Below are positions 26,862 to 36,634 of a stretch of 64,000 nt of DNA, piece after piece. Every line of letters begins with the position of its first letter. Within the stretch, counting starts at the first letter, position 1. Source of the stretch: Fischerella sp. CENA71 (GTDB lineage Bacteria > Cyanobacteriota > Cyanobacteriia > Cyanobacteriales > Nostocaceae); assembly GCA_024239075.1 (NCBI GenBank), contig JANBVI010000079.1, positions 1 through 64,000 of the forward strand. Direction: 5' to 3'. The notes under the pieces were generated by a model. That model did no database searches. It was not told the origin of the DNA and worked only from the letters and a program-made list of their open reading frames with translations. The position numbers and the translations under genes were made by a program.

Positions 26862-29177
26862 TTAGTTTGTTTCTTTTGCAGGTTCTATCATAAGTCGTTT
26901 AAAGACAATAGACATTGCTCTAGAGTCATTAGGTGCAAATGTAACCTGGTTATGATTCCAATCTTTATACTTAAAAACAATACGATTTATCCCTTTTAGT
27001 GCTTTAAAAGAAAGATTGCGGTCTATAATTGCCCCAGGGTTAAGATGCTCAAAACTTTCTAAAGGTACACCATTGACTTCAATCAAAATATTTTGAGCTT
27101 CAATTGGATTCTCAAATTTAAAAGATAGATTTAATGATTGGGAACCTTTTAGCTTAAACATAATATTAGTTTCTGAACCTAAAGCCCAACGGAAAGTTTT
27201 TGGTGGAACTTCCTCAAAACCACTAAGCCCAGTCACGGATATAAAAGTACTTTGTGAGCGTATATCTAGTAAATTAGATTCAGAAAAGTTTAGGAAAGGT
27301 TCAAATTTAATTTGAGAACCAACTGCTAAATTAACTTGATTTGAAAATTCAGCATATTTAGGGATAAATGTTACTTTTCCTGCTTCGATAACATTTGTTG
27401 TAATAGTAGGATTACCAAAACGTGTATAAAATTCCTGCACACAGTTTTCTGATAATAAATCTGTATAGAGATTGATACCCGCAAAGTCGTTAAATTTATA
27501 AAAATCACTGAAAAAAGACCATTCTTCACTATTAAAACACCGGATTTTCGGGCTTGTTTTTTCAAGATAAAATAGGTTGTTTGGAACGAGTAAGTAATGC
27601 CATCCTGCTTGAATATAAGGCTGGATTTGAGAAGGATGCAAACGGCCAAAATACTGGCCCATTACCTTCTTGTGATGAAATCTCCTAAGAGAGTAAATAG
27701 AACCATTATGGTAGAAATATGGGCAAAGACCGTCAAGTGAACCAACTAAATTTCCTCCTGCAACACAAAATGGCCAATCTAGCACAGCTTCTCCTGGTTG
27801 CTGTTTGACGTAATTCATATATGTAAAGAAATTTTTGTCTAATAAGTATGGTTGATAATTCAATTTGAACGAGTAAATAGTATAAAGTTCAGTACAAGCT
27901 AAAAGCACTAATATGCTTGTAATTAAGTACTTATTACGAGCTTTTAACCAATTCAAATTTATATGCAAAGCAAAAATACTAAGTATAATAGGATAGATAA
28001 CAGTAGAACGACCTGGAATGCGATTGAAGGAAAACCAAGGGAATATCTTAAGAGTTGGTAAGTGAGATGGGTGGTATAAAAGGCAAAGAAAGAAAATGAT
28101 AATTAGAGGTATAAATATTCTAGTTTGCTTTCGAGACTGCCAGATGCCTAAAATACCAATTATCAGCAAGAACCAGCCAGTGCTTACGTCGATAACAGCC
28201 TCTGGAAAATCCCCAAAAAAATTTTTCAATTCAAATGTTACAGGATTGAAGAAAGGAAAAAAGGGAATAAATAGTCTTAAAGGATGAGACCACCAATTTT
28301 CAGTAGGTATGACTGTAAAATCAAAGCTTTTAGCTTCCTTGGCAATCTGAAAAACTAAAGGAAAATATGCATATGCGCTAACAAAACACAACCCTAGCAG
28401 CAAAATAAATGTTTTAGGTTTGGAAATTAACTCTGTTCTCCAAGAAACTAAACAACTTTGAAATAAAACTACTAAATTTTGCTTTAATTTAAATTGTCTA
28501 TATAAAAGTATAAAGGCAATGTAAAATATAGAAACACTAAAAGACATTAGCGCAAAACCAGCAATATATCCTAACTCTTGACCAATAGATAAGCACAATA
28601 ACAAAATCCTCCATAAAACAAGTTTAAGGGATAAATTTTGCTTTAATACAATTCTTTTAACTATTAAAAAATCGATTATGAAACTAAGTACTGTCCAGTG
28701 AATTATCGAATAACTAAGATGTATTGGATATTTATAAATTGCATAAGAATTAAAAAAGGCAAGTATTAGTGCAGATCCACAAGCACGAAAAAAACCGTAA
28801 TCATATAACAAAAGTCTAAAACTTCCTATGAGTGTAATGAATACCGTCAACAAATAGTATATTTGTATCCAAGGTCCCATCCCAAAAAATGAATACAAGA
28901 GTGCATAGAATATATCTCTTTCTATTCCCCAAGGTTGGAATACACTGTTTGTACCGTAGGGATAAAATACTTGATTATTAACAAGTTTCAGGTGAGGAAA
29001 AGGAATAAAATTTATATTCTTGAACAAATAAAAACCTGCATATTCCCACTGTTCTTCATCAAGAGTTCCAATTAATGGTTTAGAAAAATTTTTAATTACT
29101 AATAAACCATAGGCAATGGAACATATAATTGCAAAAATATAAAAATAAGTAATATACTTTTTATTGATTTTAATCAT
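26862..29177 (-). CDS. Multi-spanning GT-C-like glycosyltransferase
   Basis: A 771-residue membrane protein with an N-terminal helix, about ten to twelve further helices up to residue ~430, and a large extracytoplasmic C-terminal part. GTLDEEQWEYAGFY in the first loop places acidic residues where GT-C enzymes carry their catalytic Asp/Glu. The last ~170 residues (from about 600) look like a beta-sandwich domain (LNLSFKFENPIEAQNILIEV and following). I infer transfer of a sugar from a polyprenyl carrier to a periplasmic acceptor. Base composition is distinctly A/T-rich, like the next gene. No named family is certain. Confidence 0.75.
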   Translation of the reverse strand: MIKINKKYITYFYIFAIICSIAYGLLVIKNFSKPLIGTLDEEQWEYAGFYLFKNINFIPFPHLKLVNNQVFYPYGTNSVFQPWGIERDIFYALLYSFFGMGPWIQIYYLLTVFITLIGSFRLLLYDYGFFRACGSALILAFFNSYAIYKYPIHLSYSIIHWTVLSFIIDFLIVKRIVLKQNLSLKLVLWRILLLCLSIGQELGYIAGFALMSFSVSIFYIAFILLYRQFKLKQNLVVLFQSCLVSWRTELISKPKTFILLLGLCFVSAYAYFPLVFQIAKEAKSFDFTVIPTENWWSHPLRLFIPFFPFFNPVTFELKNFFGDFPEAVIDVSTGWFLLIIGILGIWQSRKQTRIFIPLIIIFFLCLLYHPSHLPTLKIFPWFSFNRIPGRSTVIYPIILSIFALHINLNWLKARNKYLITSILVLLACTELYTIYSFKLNYQPYLLDKNFFTYMNYVKQQPGEAVLDWPFCVAGGNLVGSLDGLCPYFYHNGSIYSLRRFHHKKVMGQYFGRLHPSQIQPYIQAGWHYLLVPNNLFYLEKTSPKIRCFNSEEWSFFSDFYKFNDFAGINLYTDLLSENCVQEFYTRFGNPTITTNVIEAGKVTFIPKYAEFSNQVNLAVGSQIKFEPFLNFSESNLLDIRSQSTFISVTGLSGFEEVPPKTFRWALGSETNIMFKLKGSQSLNLSFKFENPIEAQNILIEVNGVPLESFEHLNPGAIIDRNLSFKALKGINRIVFKYKDWNHNQVTFAPNDSRAMSIVFKRLMIEPAKETN

Positions 29178-29195
29178 GAGAACTAATTTTTAAAT

Positions 29196-30167
29196 TCAAT
29201 AATTGCTATTTTTTCGAGAATAAATATTACTAAATTTTAGTATGAAATAATGAAAGTCACGTTCCGGAATAAAAACAAAGTTATTTCTTCCATTTAAAAT
29301 TAAAAATATGAAAGAAAAAGATATAGTTAGAAGTTGCAGAAAAATAATGAAGGATAAACCTGCAACATAGGGTGCCCAATCAGGTACGGAGACTCTCACT
29401 ATATAGACTACAATAATCATTACTATACTAAATAACATCAATATAATCGCCACCATTAAAGATTTAATACCAATAATATCCCCATATATAGAAATAGCAC
29501 TAAGACCATGCATTACTAAAGAAATAAAGTTCATTTTCGAGCGTCCAGTTATACGTTTACTACGCTTGCATGGAATACTCACAAAGGGAATTTTTGCTTT
29601 CAAAATTCCTGCGGCATAATGATTCCAAATTTCTGAAACCACAACGATTCTTCTTAAAATATCAATAGGAATAATACTAAAATTTCCCATTTCTATATAT
29701 TCACCAGTAAGTAATTTAAATAATGATTTATAGATGTTGTAAAAAATTTTAAATATTAAAGATTCTGAGCGTTTAGTACGTCTGGCAAATACTATTTTTG
29801 AATAGTTTTCTTCATGACATTTATCCAATAGTTTGGGAATATCTTTTGGTTCGTCTTCTCCGTCACTATCCATGACAACAATTACTTGGCAGTCAATATG
29901 AGTTTCAATGTATGCTAGCCCTATAGCAATTACTCTTTGATGGCCAAGGTTCCTCTTTAAATCTAAAATATAAATTTGATTGATAGCTTTTGTTTCTAAT
30001 ATTTTCAAATACCCTTGATGAGTTATTGTTGAGCCGTCATTCAATATCAAAATATCAGCATGAATATTTTCGCTATCTAATACTTCGTCTATTCTCATCA
30101 GTAAAATGCTTAAAGATTCCCAATCATTAAATACTGGGACTGCTATGATAGTTGAAGAATTGTACAT
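29196..30167 (-). CDS. Membrane family 2 glycosyltransferase (polyprenyl-phosphate sugar synthase-like)
   Basis: A 323-residue GT2 enzyme with the GtrB/DPM1-like plan: catalytic domain with AVPVFNDWESLSILL at the start, ILNDGST near residue 41 and VVMDSDGEDEP near 98, then two membrane helices at about 230-255 and 265-292. Such enzymes make undecaprenyl-phosphate sugars for transfer outside the cytoplasm. It is 18 bp upstream (in transcription) of the GT-C-like gene. The spacer 30168-30292 holds no gene. The sequence is A/T-rich, suggesting the trio arrived or evolves together. Confidence 0.88.
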   Translation of the reverse strand: MYNSSTIIAVPVFNDWESLSILLMRIDEVLDSENIHADILILNDGSTITHQGYLKILETKAINQIYILDLKRNLGHQRVIAIGLAYIETHIDCQVIVVMDSDGEDEPKDIPKLLDKCHEENYSKIVFARRTKRSESLIFKIFYNIYKSLFKLLTGEYIEMGNFSIIPIDILRRIVVVSEIWNHYAAGILKAKIPFVSIPCKRSKRITGRSKMNFISLVMHGLSAISIYGDIIGIKSLMVAIILMLFSIVMIIVVYIVRVSVPDWAPYVAGLSFIIFLQLLTISFSFIFLILNGRNNFVFIPERDFHYFILKFSNIYSRKNSNY

Positions 30168-30292
30168 GGGTTTAACTTATCACACATATTTGATACTTTT
30201 GACTTTAGTTATATTTAATAAAGTCTTCATTTTTTCCTTTGCCGTGAGTATAAACTCTAGATTATGCTTCAGCTTCATCCTGGATTTTTGTA

Positions 30293-31987
30293 TTATCTGA
30301 CCAATCCTCCTAAAGCAATTGATAAATTAGTTATGCCCTTTTCTGAGACACTTTTAGCATTCTGACCAAGAGCAGCTAAAACAGATGGTCTAGCGATAAG
30401 ATACTGGAGGCAGACTTCTGCTTCTATCTCGTCGGCATAAAATAAGCCGCACTGTCCACGGCGACACAATTCAACAAGTTTTTGATTTCGTTGAGGAACT
30501 AATAGCGATCGCCCCCACTTCATACTCTCATGCAAGTCTCGCTCTTTGCCGTTGTTGTCAACAATCCAAACAAGGTCTACATATTGCCAATCTTCAGGTT
30601 CAATCCAGTCGCTCATCATAAACCGATAGCGTTTACCAGTATCGTTTTTGTATAACTGATCAATTACAAAAGCGAACTCAGGTGAGAGATGCTCACCACT
30701 ACATAGGATGATGTGCTTGCGTTCATCGTACTTTGTTATTGGAGTCTGTTCTTTGTCTTCATACACTTCAATGATATGTCTAACATACTGTTTAAGCGTG
30801 TTATTTGCTACTTTTTTATATGCTTGATGACCCATAGACTTAATGCGATCGCGATTAAAGGCCATTTCCACCATTTTGTCAGCAAGCATTTGAGCATTAC
30901 CAGGTTCAAATAAACAACCTGTGACACCGTCTGTCACAAGTTCTAAATTACCACCAAGCGCAGAAGCTAGAACTGGAATACCCGCAGCCATAGCTTCTAG
31001 AATCGTAACTGGTTCGTTCTCTGGCCAGATTGATGGTGTTACCAGTACGTCAGTATTTTGGTAAACTTTTTCGATTTGGGAATGTTCAACTTTTCCCCAC
31101 AACTTTACAGCTGCATCGAGTTGATTAGTTTTAACGAAAGTTGCCAATTCGTCTGCCATTGCACCAGCACCAACGATATTGACTGTACATACTTTTCCCA
31201 GGTAGCCTCGCTTTAACAGCAGTTTCATCGCTGCGATCAGAATATGTACGCCTTTATGAAAACCCAGGTGTCCAATGAAAGTAAACCGCATTACACTTGG
31301 AGATAGTATTTTCACTATATGTGAAAAACGATCTACACTTATACCGTTAGATATAACACTAATTTTATGGGCTGGAAGACCTGCCTTGACATAAGTAGCC
31401 GCTAAATAAGAACTCGGAGAGACGAAGTGATCAACCTTTGCAAGTTGCCAAGCAATATAATCTTGACGCATACGGATGTGTAGATGCCGCCCTCGACTAT
31501 CAATCAATTCTGGCAAACACTCCCCGCACTTAGAATAATCATTGCAAACTTGTTCTTGCTGTTTGAGTAAGGTATTTTTGAAACAAAATCCCCAATGGTC
31601 ATGCAAAGTCAGTACAGTCCGAATTCGGTGTCTGTGCGCTCTTGCAACTATACCCAATGAGAGATTGACAATATTGTGGAAGTGAATAATTTCTGGTCGA
31701 AACTCCTCAACCACAGCATCAAACGCATCATCAACCTCAGAATTACGAAAATTATTACCAATCTGATAGTTTTGTGTATGTAAGATCACGCGAAATACAT
31801 CAAGTCCATCATAGGTTTCCCTGGTTAGTGAATAATGACGAAGGCTATCATCATGTTTACCGCAGAATACTGCCACTTTATATCCTGATTTTTGCAAAAG
31901 ACGTGCTTGATGATGAGCAATAATTTCTGCACCACCTATGAAGAATGGAGGGTAAAAATTGGTACAAACAAGTATTCTTTTCAGCAT
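30293..31987 (-). CDS. Family 4 glycosyltransferase with C-terminal extension
   Basis: A 564-residue protein. The first ~390 residues are a GT4 enzyme: ILVCTNFYPPFFIGGAEI at the N-terminus, FTIGHLGFHKGVH-like donor domain start, and EPVTILEAMAAGIPVLA with the E-x7-E motif. The last ~170 residues are an extra region that I do not recognise; it contains WIVDNNGKERDLHESMKWG and may be a second, degenerate GT-B half. I start at the ATG at 31987; the frame also allows a TTG three codons earlier. The stop is separated from the next gene only by the 125-bp spacer 30168-30292. Confidence 0.88.
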   Translation of the reverse strand: MLKRILVCTNFYPPFFIGGAEIIAHHQARLLQKSGYKVAVFCGKHDDSLRHYSLTRETYDGLDVFRVILHTQNYQIGNNFRNSEVDDAFDAVVEEFRPEIIHFHNIVNLSLGIVARAHRHRIRTVLTLHDHWGFCFKNTLLKQQEQVCNDYSKCGECLPELIDSRGRHLHIRMRQDYIAWQLAKVDHFVSPSSYLAATYVKAGLPAHKISVISNGISVDRFSHIVKILSPSVMRFTFIGHLGFHKGVHILIAAMKLLLKRGYLGKVCTVNIVGAGAMADELATFVKTNQLDAAVKLWGKVEHSQIEKVYQNTDVLVTPSIWPENEPVTILEAMAAGIPVLASALGGNLELVTDGVTGCLFEPGNAQMLADKMVEMAFNRDRIKSMGHQAYKKVANNTLKQYVRHIIEVYEDKEQTPITKYDERKHIILCSGEHLSPEFAFVIDQLYKNDTGKRYRFMMSDWIEPEDWQYVDLVWIVDNNGKERDLHESMKWGRSLLVPQRNQKLVELCRRGQCGLFYADEIEAEVCLQYLIARPSVLAALGQNAKSVSEKGITNLSIALGGLVR

Positions 31988-32010
31988 AATAACCAAGGAA
32001 ACTGACTACA

Positions 32011-35000
32011 TCAATAGCGTGAATTCAAAGCTAACTCATAGACAGAATTTGCCGACGCAGTGATTCTCAGATCGCTATGGCGGGGTGTTGGAGAAAATAG
32101 AGCTAGTGCTAAACCACCTCTTGTTTCCCTCTTTGCTAACTTATCGCCCTCAGTAATACATCCTGGTACAAAATCTACATCGATCCATACTATATATGGA
32201 GAATCATGCCATTTTGCGGTCATGATTACGTGCCGATGTTCTGCCTTAAAAGAGTTATGTATGGCAAAAAACATCGGTTGTTTAGGTACGTAAGTCAAAA
32301 TTATTTCTATGTTTTTGCCGAGATCATTGCTGGAATGGTCAGCTTCAAGCAGCATAAAATCGATGGGGATATCGGCTTCATTGAGTGCTTGGAATAATAA
32401 AGGAAGTACAGTGGTTGATGCTCCTGTTACAAAACTGACGTTATCCATTGTTGCTATCCGTGAAGAAACACCCGGATCAATGTCAATGGAAAACACCATT
32501 TCCGAATACTGTGAGATTAGTGACAGGCTACCACCTTCATTTGTACCAATCTCAAGGCTGCATTTGGGTTGATGCTTGGCCAGCAATCCGGTCAGTGCCA
32601 TACGCTCTGCGTCGTGCATTTGCCAGTTATCAAGCAGACAGTTTGAATAGAGCAGTTCTTCGTAACGAATGGTTTTGAGATTGCGATTAAGCTCTCTATT
32701 AACGAATACAGTGTATGTTTTTTCAAGATCCAGGGCAAGTAAAACCTCTTGAGTGTAATCTTCCCAAGTCTTAAGTTTGCGGTCAATCGCGGCTTGGGAT
32801 AGTTCACTCAGCAAGGTGCGATCGCATGATAGATTATAGATTGCTTTGGCTAAAGCTTGAGCATCGGTCATATCTACAACCATGCAACCACCTCCGGCTG
32901 CCAACTCGGCCATTACGCCTTGGCAATGACATAAACAAACCCGTCCATGCCAGACACTTTCAAGCACAGGCATCCCAAATCCTTCTACCAGGGAACTATA
33001 AACCGTGAAAGTAGATCCTTCATAGAGTTGATGTAAGGTAGCATCATCTACTATTCCCAGCCACTGAATCCGAGAGTCTTTTGCTGATGCTTCTTGAACA
33101 GCCTCGGATATCTCTGGTGCGCCCTCATAGCGATTGCCAACAAGTGTGAGACGCCAATTCAATTCGGGATATTGCTGTGCTAAAACTTGACAAGCCTCTA
33201 GCAGAGTGAGGTGGTTCTTACGTGGTTCTAGGGTAGAGACACATAAAATATTTACACAATCTGATTGTAGATTTGGCATCTTCGTCAACCGGAGGTTCTG
33301 TCCAAATTCTCCAGGTAGTAGGGCAGTATTTACCTTGCCGTGTTTAATATTGTGCTGATGCCAATAATCTAGAACACATACTCCAGAATAGTCGGAAATC
33401 GGAATGATGACATCAACCCCTGATAACGTCTCCAGATATCGAGGAAAGATGTCACTCACAGATTGATTGCACCACTGTGGATACATTACTGGAATCAAAT
33501 CATACAGAATCGCGGCTGATTTCCAGTTTTTCTGCTTGGCGTAAGCAAGTGCTTTTGTACCACGCGGGTCTAAAATCGTTTCTGGTAAAAAAAGTAAAGC
33601 GGGACGATTTTGCGTTTGTGGGTCGAGTGCTAAAAATTCTGCTAACGAAATTGTTCCATAGTTATCCAGAACAGTTTTTCCGTGGGTTGGGATTTGAGGA
33701 CCATTAAACTGACCTAGCTGCAAGTAACCATCCTGCGAAGGTAATATGTATTGCTCTGTTGTCCAGTCCCAAACAACAAATACCGGATCGCAGTATTTTT
33801 GTAGTGTACGGCAAAGTTGACGAGTAACCCTAATGACACCAGAATTGGCAGGATCACGGCAACTATTAGTAACATCAACAATCAAGATGGGAGTAGTAGT
33901 ATCTCGGCTTGCTTCTACTACATTCTCAAGATAATCACAGTAAGTTTGAATTACTTTTTCCCAACGAAAATTTGCCCGAAACTTGTTGTAATTGTCTACG
34001 GATATGACTTCATTCGGAATTTGTCCTGTCAAAACGTAATCCGCTTTTTCTGCCATTTCTGCAACATCGGCGCACAAAAACCAGGGATTTACAACTACCT
34101 CCGGATGGGCGGCAAGATTAAATGCCAGTGCTGGACGTCCCAACCATTGCATTTCTGCAAGCGGCAGGTTAAAACCTTCCCAAAGCGAAACAGAAATTCC
34201 CAAGGCGACATTTTTCATGATCTCCTGTAGTTCGGCATCATCTGGGAATCCAATCGCTTTGATGTATTTTTTGAGATCCTCTGGGATATTGATATCTAAT
34301 TGATTTGCCAAGACTAGCAAAGTCGCTTGTGGATGTCGCTGGATCAATCTTCGCATTACCTCAAAACAGGCTTCAGAATTCTTATAGCAGCCTGGCTCCC
34401 AACGCCCCAGATTTAGGATATATGTACGTCCTGTTTCCTTAAGTGCTGTCAATGTGGACAAATTTGTATTGCTACTTTGACTTACCATATGTGCCTGCCA
34501 TAGGGACAGTTCCATATGATCAGCACCAAGCAGAACTGTATGGATACCATCACTATTGCCGCGATCAACTATTGTTTGTGATTTGGCTATAAAATCACTA
34601 ATTGGCAGTATTGCTGTTGCTTTGGGTAAATAACGCTGACGGAAATTTCTCAGTTTCTGCTGAATGAGTAGAGGATGACCAACAAAACCATCCAACGGCA
34701 CTGCACCTGCATCAATAAAAATAACAGTCTGACAAACTTGAGAAAAAAACTCTAGCGCTTGAAAAAATGGCCATCCCCCAATAATCACCACATCTGGTTT
34801 TTCAGACTCCGAAAAAAGATTGTGCCATTGGTTTTCTAACCATTTAGTTGTGGACTCATTGGCGTTGGCATAATCATCGGTGGGTGGGGGAACAGGAATG
34901 AATTTTTTGGCAACTTGACTCACTATTGGTTCATCCCACCAATAGCTCATCATGTAGACATCATTGCCTCGCTCTGCCATGCCCTTCCCAATTAATATCA

Positions 35001-35058
35001 GGACACGATCAAGACCAAAGCGGAACAGGAATCTTTCGTTGCAAATTAATACTTTCAT
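32011..35058 (-). CDS. Three-domain protein: GT4, GT4 and class I methyltransferase
   Basis: A 1015-residue protein. The first GT-B module spans about 1-375 (start MKVLICNERFLFRFGLDRV, E-x7-E region WEGFNLPLAEMQWLG). The second spans about 385-770 (ILIVDVTNSCRDPANSGVIR, then EGFGMPVLESVWHG). The third, about 800-1015, is a class I methyltransferase-like domain with LEIGTNEGGSLSL and FSIDIDPG, close to the CmcI/Methyltransf_24 type. I chose the ATG at 35058, 13 bp past the upstream stop with a GGTGA site, over an in-frame ATG at 35097 that overlaps the previous gene. A single enzyme that adds two sugars and a methyl group is inferred. All three active sites look intact by eye. Confidence 0.85.
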   Translation of the reverse strand: MKVLICNERFLFRFGLDRVLILIGKGMAERGNDVYMMSYWWDEPIVSQVAKKFIPVPPPTDDYANANESTTKWLENQWHNLFSESEKPDVVIIGGWPFFQALEFFSQVCQTVIFIDAGAVPLDGFVGHPLLIQQKLRNFRQRYLPKATAILPISDFIAKSQTIVDRGNSDGIHTVLLGADHMELSLWQAHMVSQSSNTNLSTLTALKETGRTYILNLGRWEPGCYKNSEACFEVMRRLIQRHPQATLLVLANQLDINIPEDLKKYIKAIGFPDDAELQEIMKNVALGISVSLWEGFNLPLAEMQWLGRPALAFNLAAHPEVVVNPWFLCADVAEMAEKADYVLTGQIPNEVISVDNYNKFRANFRWEKVIQTYCDYLENVVEASRDTTTPILIVDVTNSCRDPANSGVIRVTRQLCRTLQKYCDPVFVVWDWTTEQYILPSQDGYLQLGQFNGPQIPTHGKTVLDNYGTISLAEFLALDPQTQNRPALLFLPETILDPRGTKALAYAKQKNWKSAAILYDLIPVMYPQWCNQSVSDIFPRYLETLSGVDVIIPISDYSGVCVLDYWHQHNIKHGKVNTALLPGEFGQNLRLTKMPNLQSDCVNILCVSTLEPRKNHLTLLEACQVLAQQYPELNWRLTLVGNRYEGAPEISEAVQEASAKDSRIQWLGIVDDATLHQLYEGSTFTVYSSLVEGFGMPVLESVWHGRVCLCHCQGVMAELAAGGGCMVVDMTDAQALAKAIYNLSCDRTLLSELSQAAIDRKLKTWEDYTQEVLLALDLEKTYTVFVNRELNRNLKTIRYEELLYSNCLLDNWQMHDAERMALTGLLAKHQPKCSLEIGTNEGGSLSLISQYSEMVFSIDIDPGVSSRIATMDNVSFVTGASTTVLPLLFQALNEADIPIDFMLLEADHSSNDLGKNIEIILTYVPKQPMFFAIHNSFKAEHRHVIMTAKWHDSPYIVWIDVDFVPGCITEGDKLAKRETRGGLALALFSPTPRHSDLRITASANSVYELALNSRY

Positions 35059-35071
35059 TGCATCACCCAAT

Positions 35072-36577
35072 TTATGATTTCCACCCGATGACTGCATAAT
35101 CTTGGCAACCTAACAGGATATCTTTTAAGAATTTATTATCCAGACCGTGGTCATCATTAATTGGGTGCAGACGAATAATTTCAACCTGACACAATCCCCG
35201 ATTTTCTAACAGAAACTGTGCTGTCTGTGGTGGAATTGGGTTGCGGTGTGTAGGATCAAAATAGAAATTACAAGCTCCAACGATCAAGTTTTCTGGGTTA
35301 GGTGTCTCAAAAATAACAATTCCACCGGGACGAATCACTCGTAATGCTTCATCAATGAGGCTGATAAATTCCTGTAAGGACAAATGCTCGATCACGTGAA
35401 ATGCTGTCAACCCTGCCAAGGAATTTGCTTCAATATTACGCAAGTAAAGCAGACCATCTTCCTTAGCAGCATCTAAACCCTTTTCCTGGCAATACTGCAC
35501 CATCGTAGTGTTGATATCGACACCAGACGATTTCATCCCTCGTTCAGATAACAACTCTAACCACTCACCCCGACCGCAACCGATATCGATAATTGCAGCG
35601 TTTTCTGTTGCTGCGATCGCCTTTTCAATATAAGGAATATAAGTTGTCAGACGATTTTTGATTTCTCCACGACTACCACGAAAACGGTCTTCAAAAGCTG
35701 TGTATAAGCTGTCTAGTAAATGCTGTTCTTCATTAACGAAAGTTTGTAGTTGTTGTTGATCAAAAGGTTCTGGTAATCTGCGTTTTGCTTCTTCCAAAAA
35801 CATCATCAATAGACGTTTTTGCTGAATTAAATCATTTTTGAGGTAGTTGTCATTTCTAAAATGGCGATTGTCCATTTGTTGTAGACGCTCGTCTGTTGCT
35901 TGCATATGAGAATTCACATTGCTCAACTGCTCCTTGATTCCTTGCAAGTGAGTGTCAACTTTATTTAAGCGATCGTCCATCCACTGTAAGCGAGTATCTG
36001 TGGCTTTTAAATCTTCTTCTAGTTGTTTTTCTCGACTAGTTACAGCATTTAATTGCTTTTCAAAACTACTTATGGAACTATTTACGTAATTATCAATATT
36101 GGGAACACGACTATACGCAGTTCCAAAGCGATTATCCATGTTTTTGAACTGAGTCTCTATATCTAATAAGCGTCGTTCCATCTGCAAGTTCAAGGTTGCA
36201 ATTTCCTCGATTAATTGCCTATTTAGTGCTACAGATTCTTGTAAAGCTTTGATTATGTTATAGTTGACTTCTCTTTGATCTTTAAATATAAAATTCAGTA
36301 TTTTTAAAATAATTTTCTGTATATTTTTACTGAGATTAAAAGGAAACTTATTAAGATTATCAGGCCATTTTGTACGAGTTTCTGATCTTAATTGTGCATT
36401 ATTAAGTAAACCTTGGATAAGTTCTATAGTTGCATTATGGTGATTTTTGATACTTGGTAGTGTAGACTGATTAGTTAAGCGCTTTAATTGAGAATAATTC
36501 CGGCGTTTAACCACTTCTTCTCGAATTTTATGCATTATTTCATCAACATTTACTTTAGTCTCATTTTCTTCATTCAT
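35072..36577 (-). CDS. Coiled-coil methyltransferase, WbdD-like
   Basis: A 501-residue protein with a charged N-terminal region, a predicted coiled coil at about 105-265 (repeated MDDRLNKVDTHLQ-like and TDERLQQMDNRH units) and a C-terminal class I SAM methyltransferase: IIDIGCGRGEWLELL near residue 330, then FHVIEHLSLQEF and RPGGIVIFETPNPENL. In ABC-exported O-antigens, WbdD-type methyltransferases end the growing chain and a coiled coil sets its length. Here the coiled coil is N-terminal rather than C-terminal, and no kinase domain is present. It is directly downstream of the ATP-binding export gene, which supports a chain-terminating role. AGGTGA precedes the ATG at 36577. Confidence 0.85.
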   Translation of the reverse strand: MNEENETKVNVDEIMHKIREEVVKRRNYSQLKRLTNQSTLPSIKNHHNATIELIQGLLNNAQLRSETRTKWPDNLNKFPFNLSKNIQKIILKILNFIFKDQREVNYNIIKALQESVALNRQLIEEIATLNLQMERRLLDIETQFKNMDNRFGTAYSRVPNIDNYVNSSISSFEKQLNAVTSREKQLEEDLKATDTRLQWMDDRLNKVDTHLQGIKEQLSNVNSHMQATDERLQQMDNRHFRNDNYLKNDLIQQKRLLMMFLEEAKRRLPEPFDQQQLQTFVNEEQHLLDSLYTAFEDRFRGSRGEIKNRLTTYIPYIEKAIAATENAAIIDIGCGRGEWLELLSERGMKSSGVDINTTMVQYCQEKGLDAAKEDGLLYLRNIEANSLAGLTAFHVIEHLSLQEFISLIDEALRVIRPGGIVIFETPNPENLIVGACNFYFDPTHRNPIPPQTAQFLLENRGLCQVEIIRLHPINDDHGLDNKFLKDILLGCQDYAVIGWKS

Positions 36578-36634
36578 AATTCACCTTTTAAAAAAACTTA
36601 AATTCTTCATTACTATTCATCATCATCATGTTTT

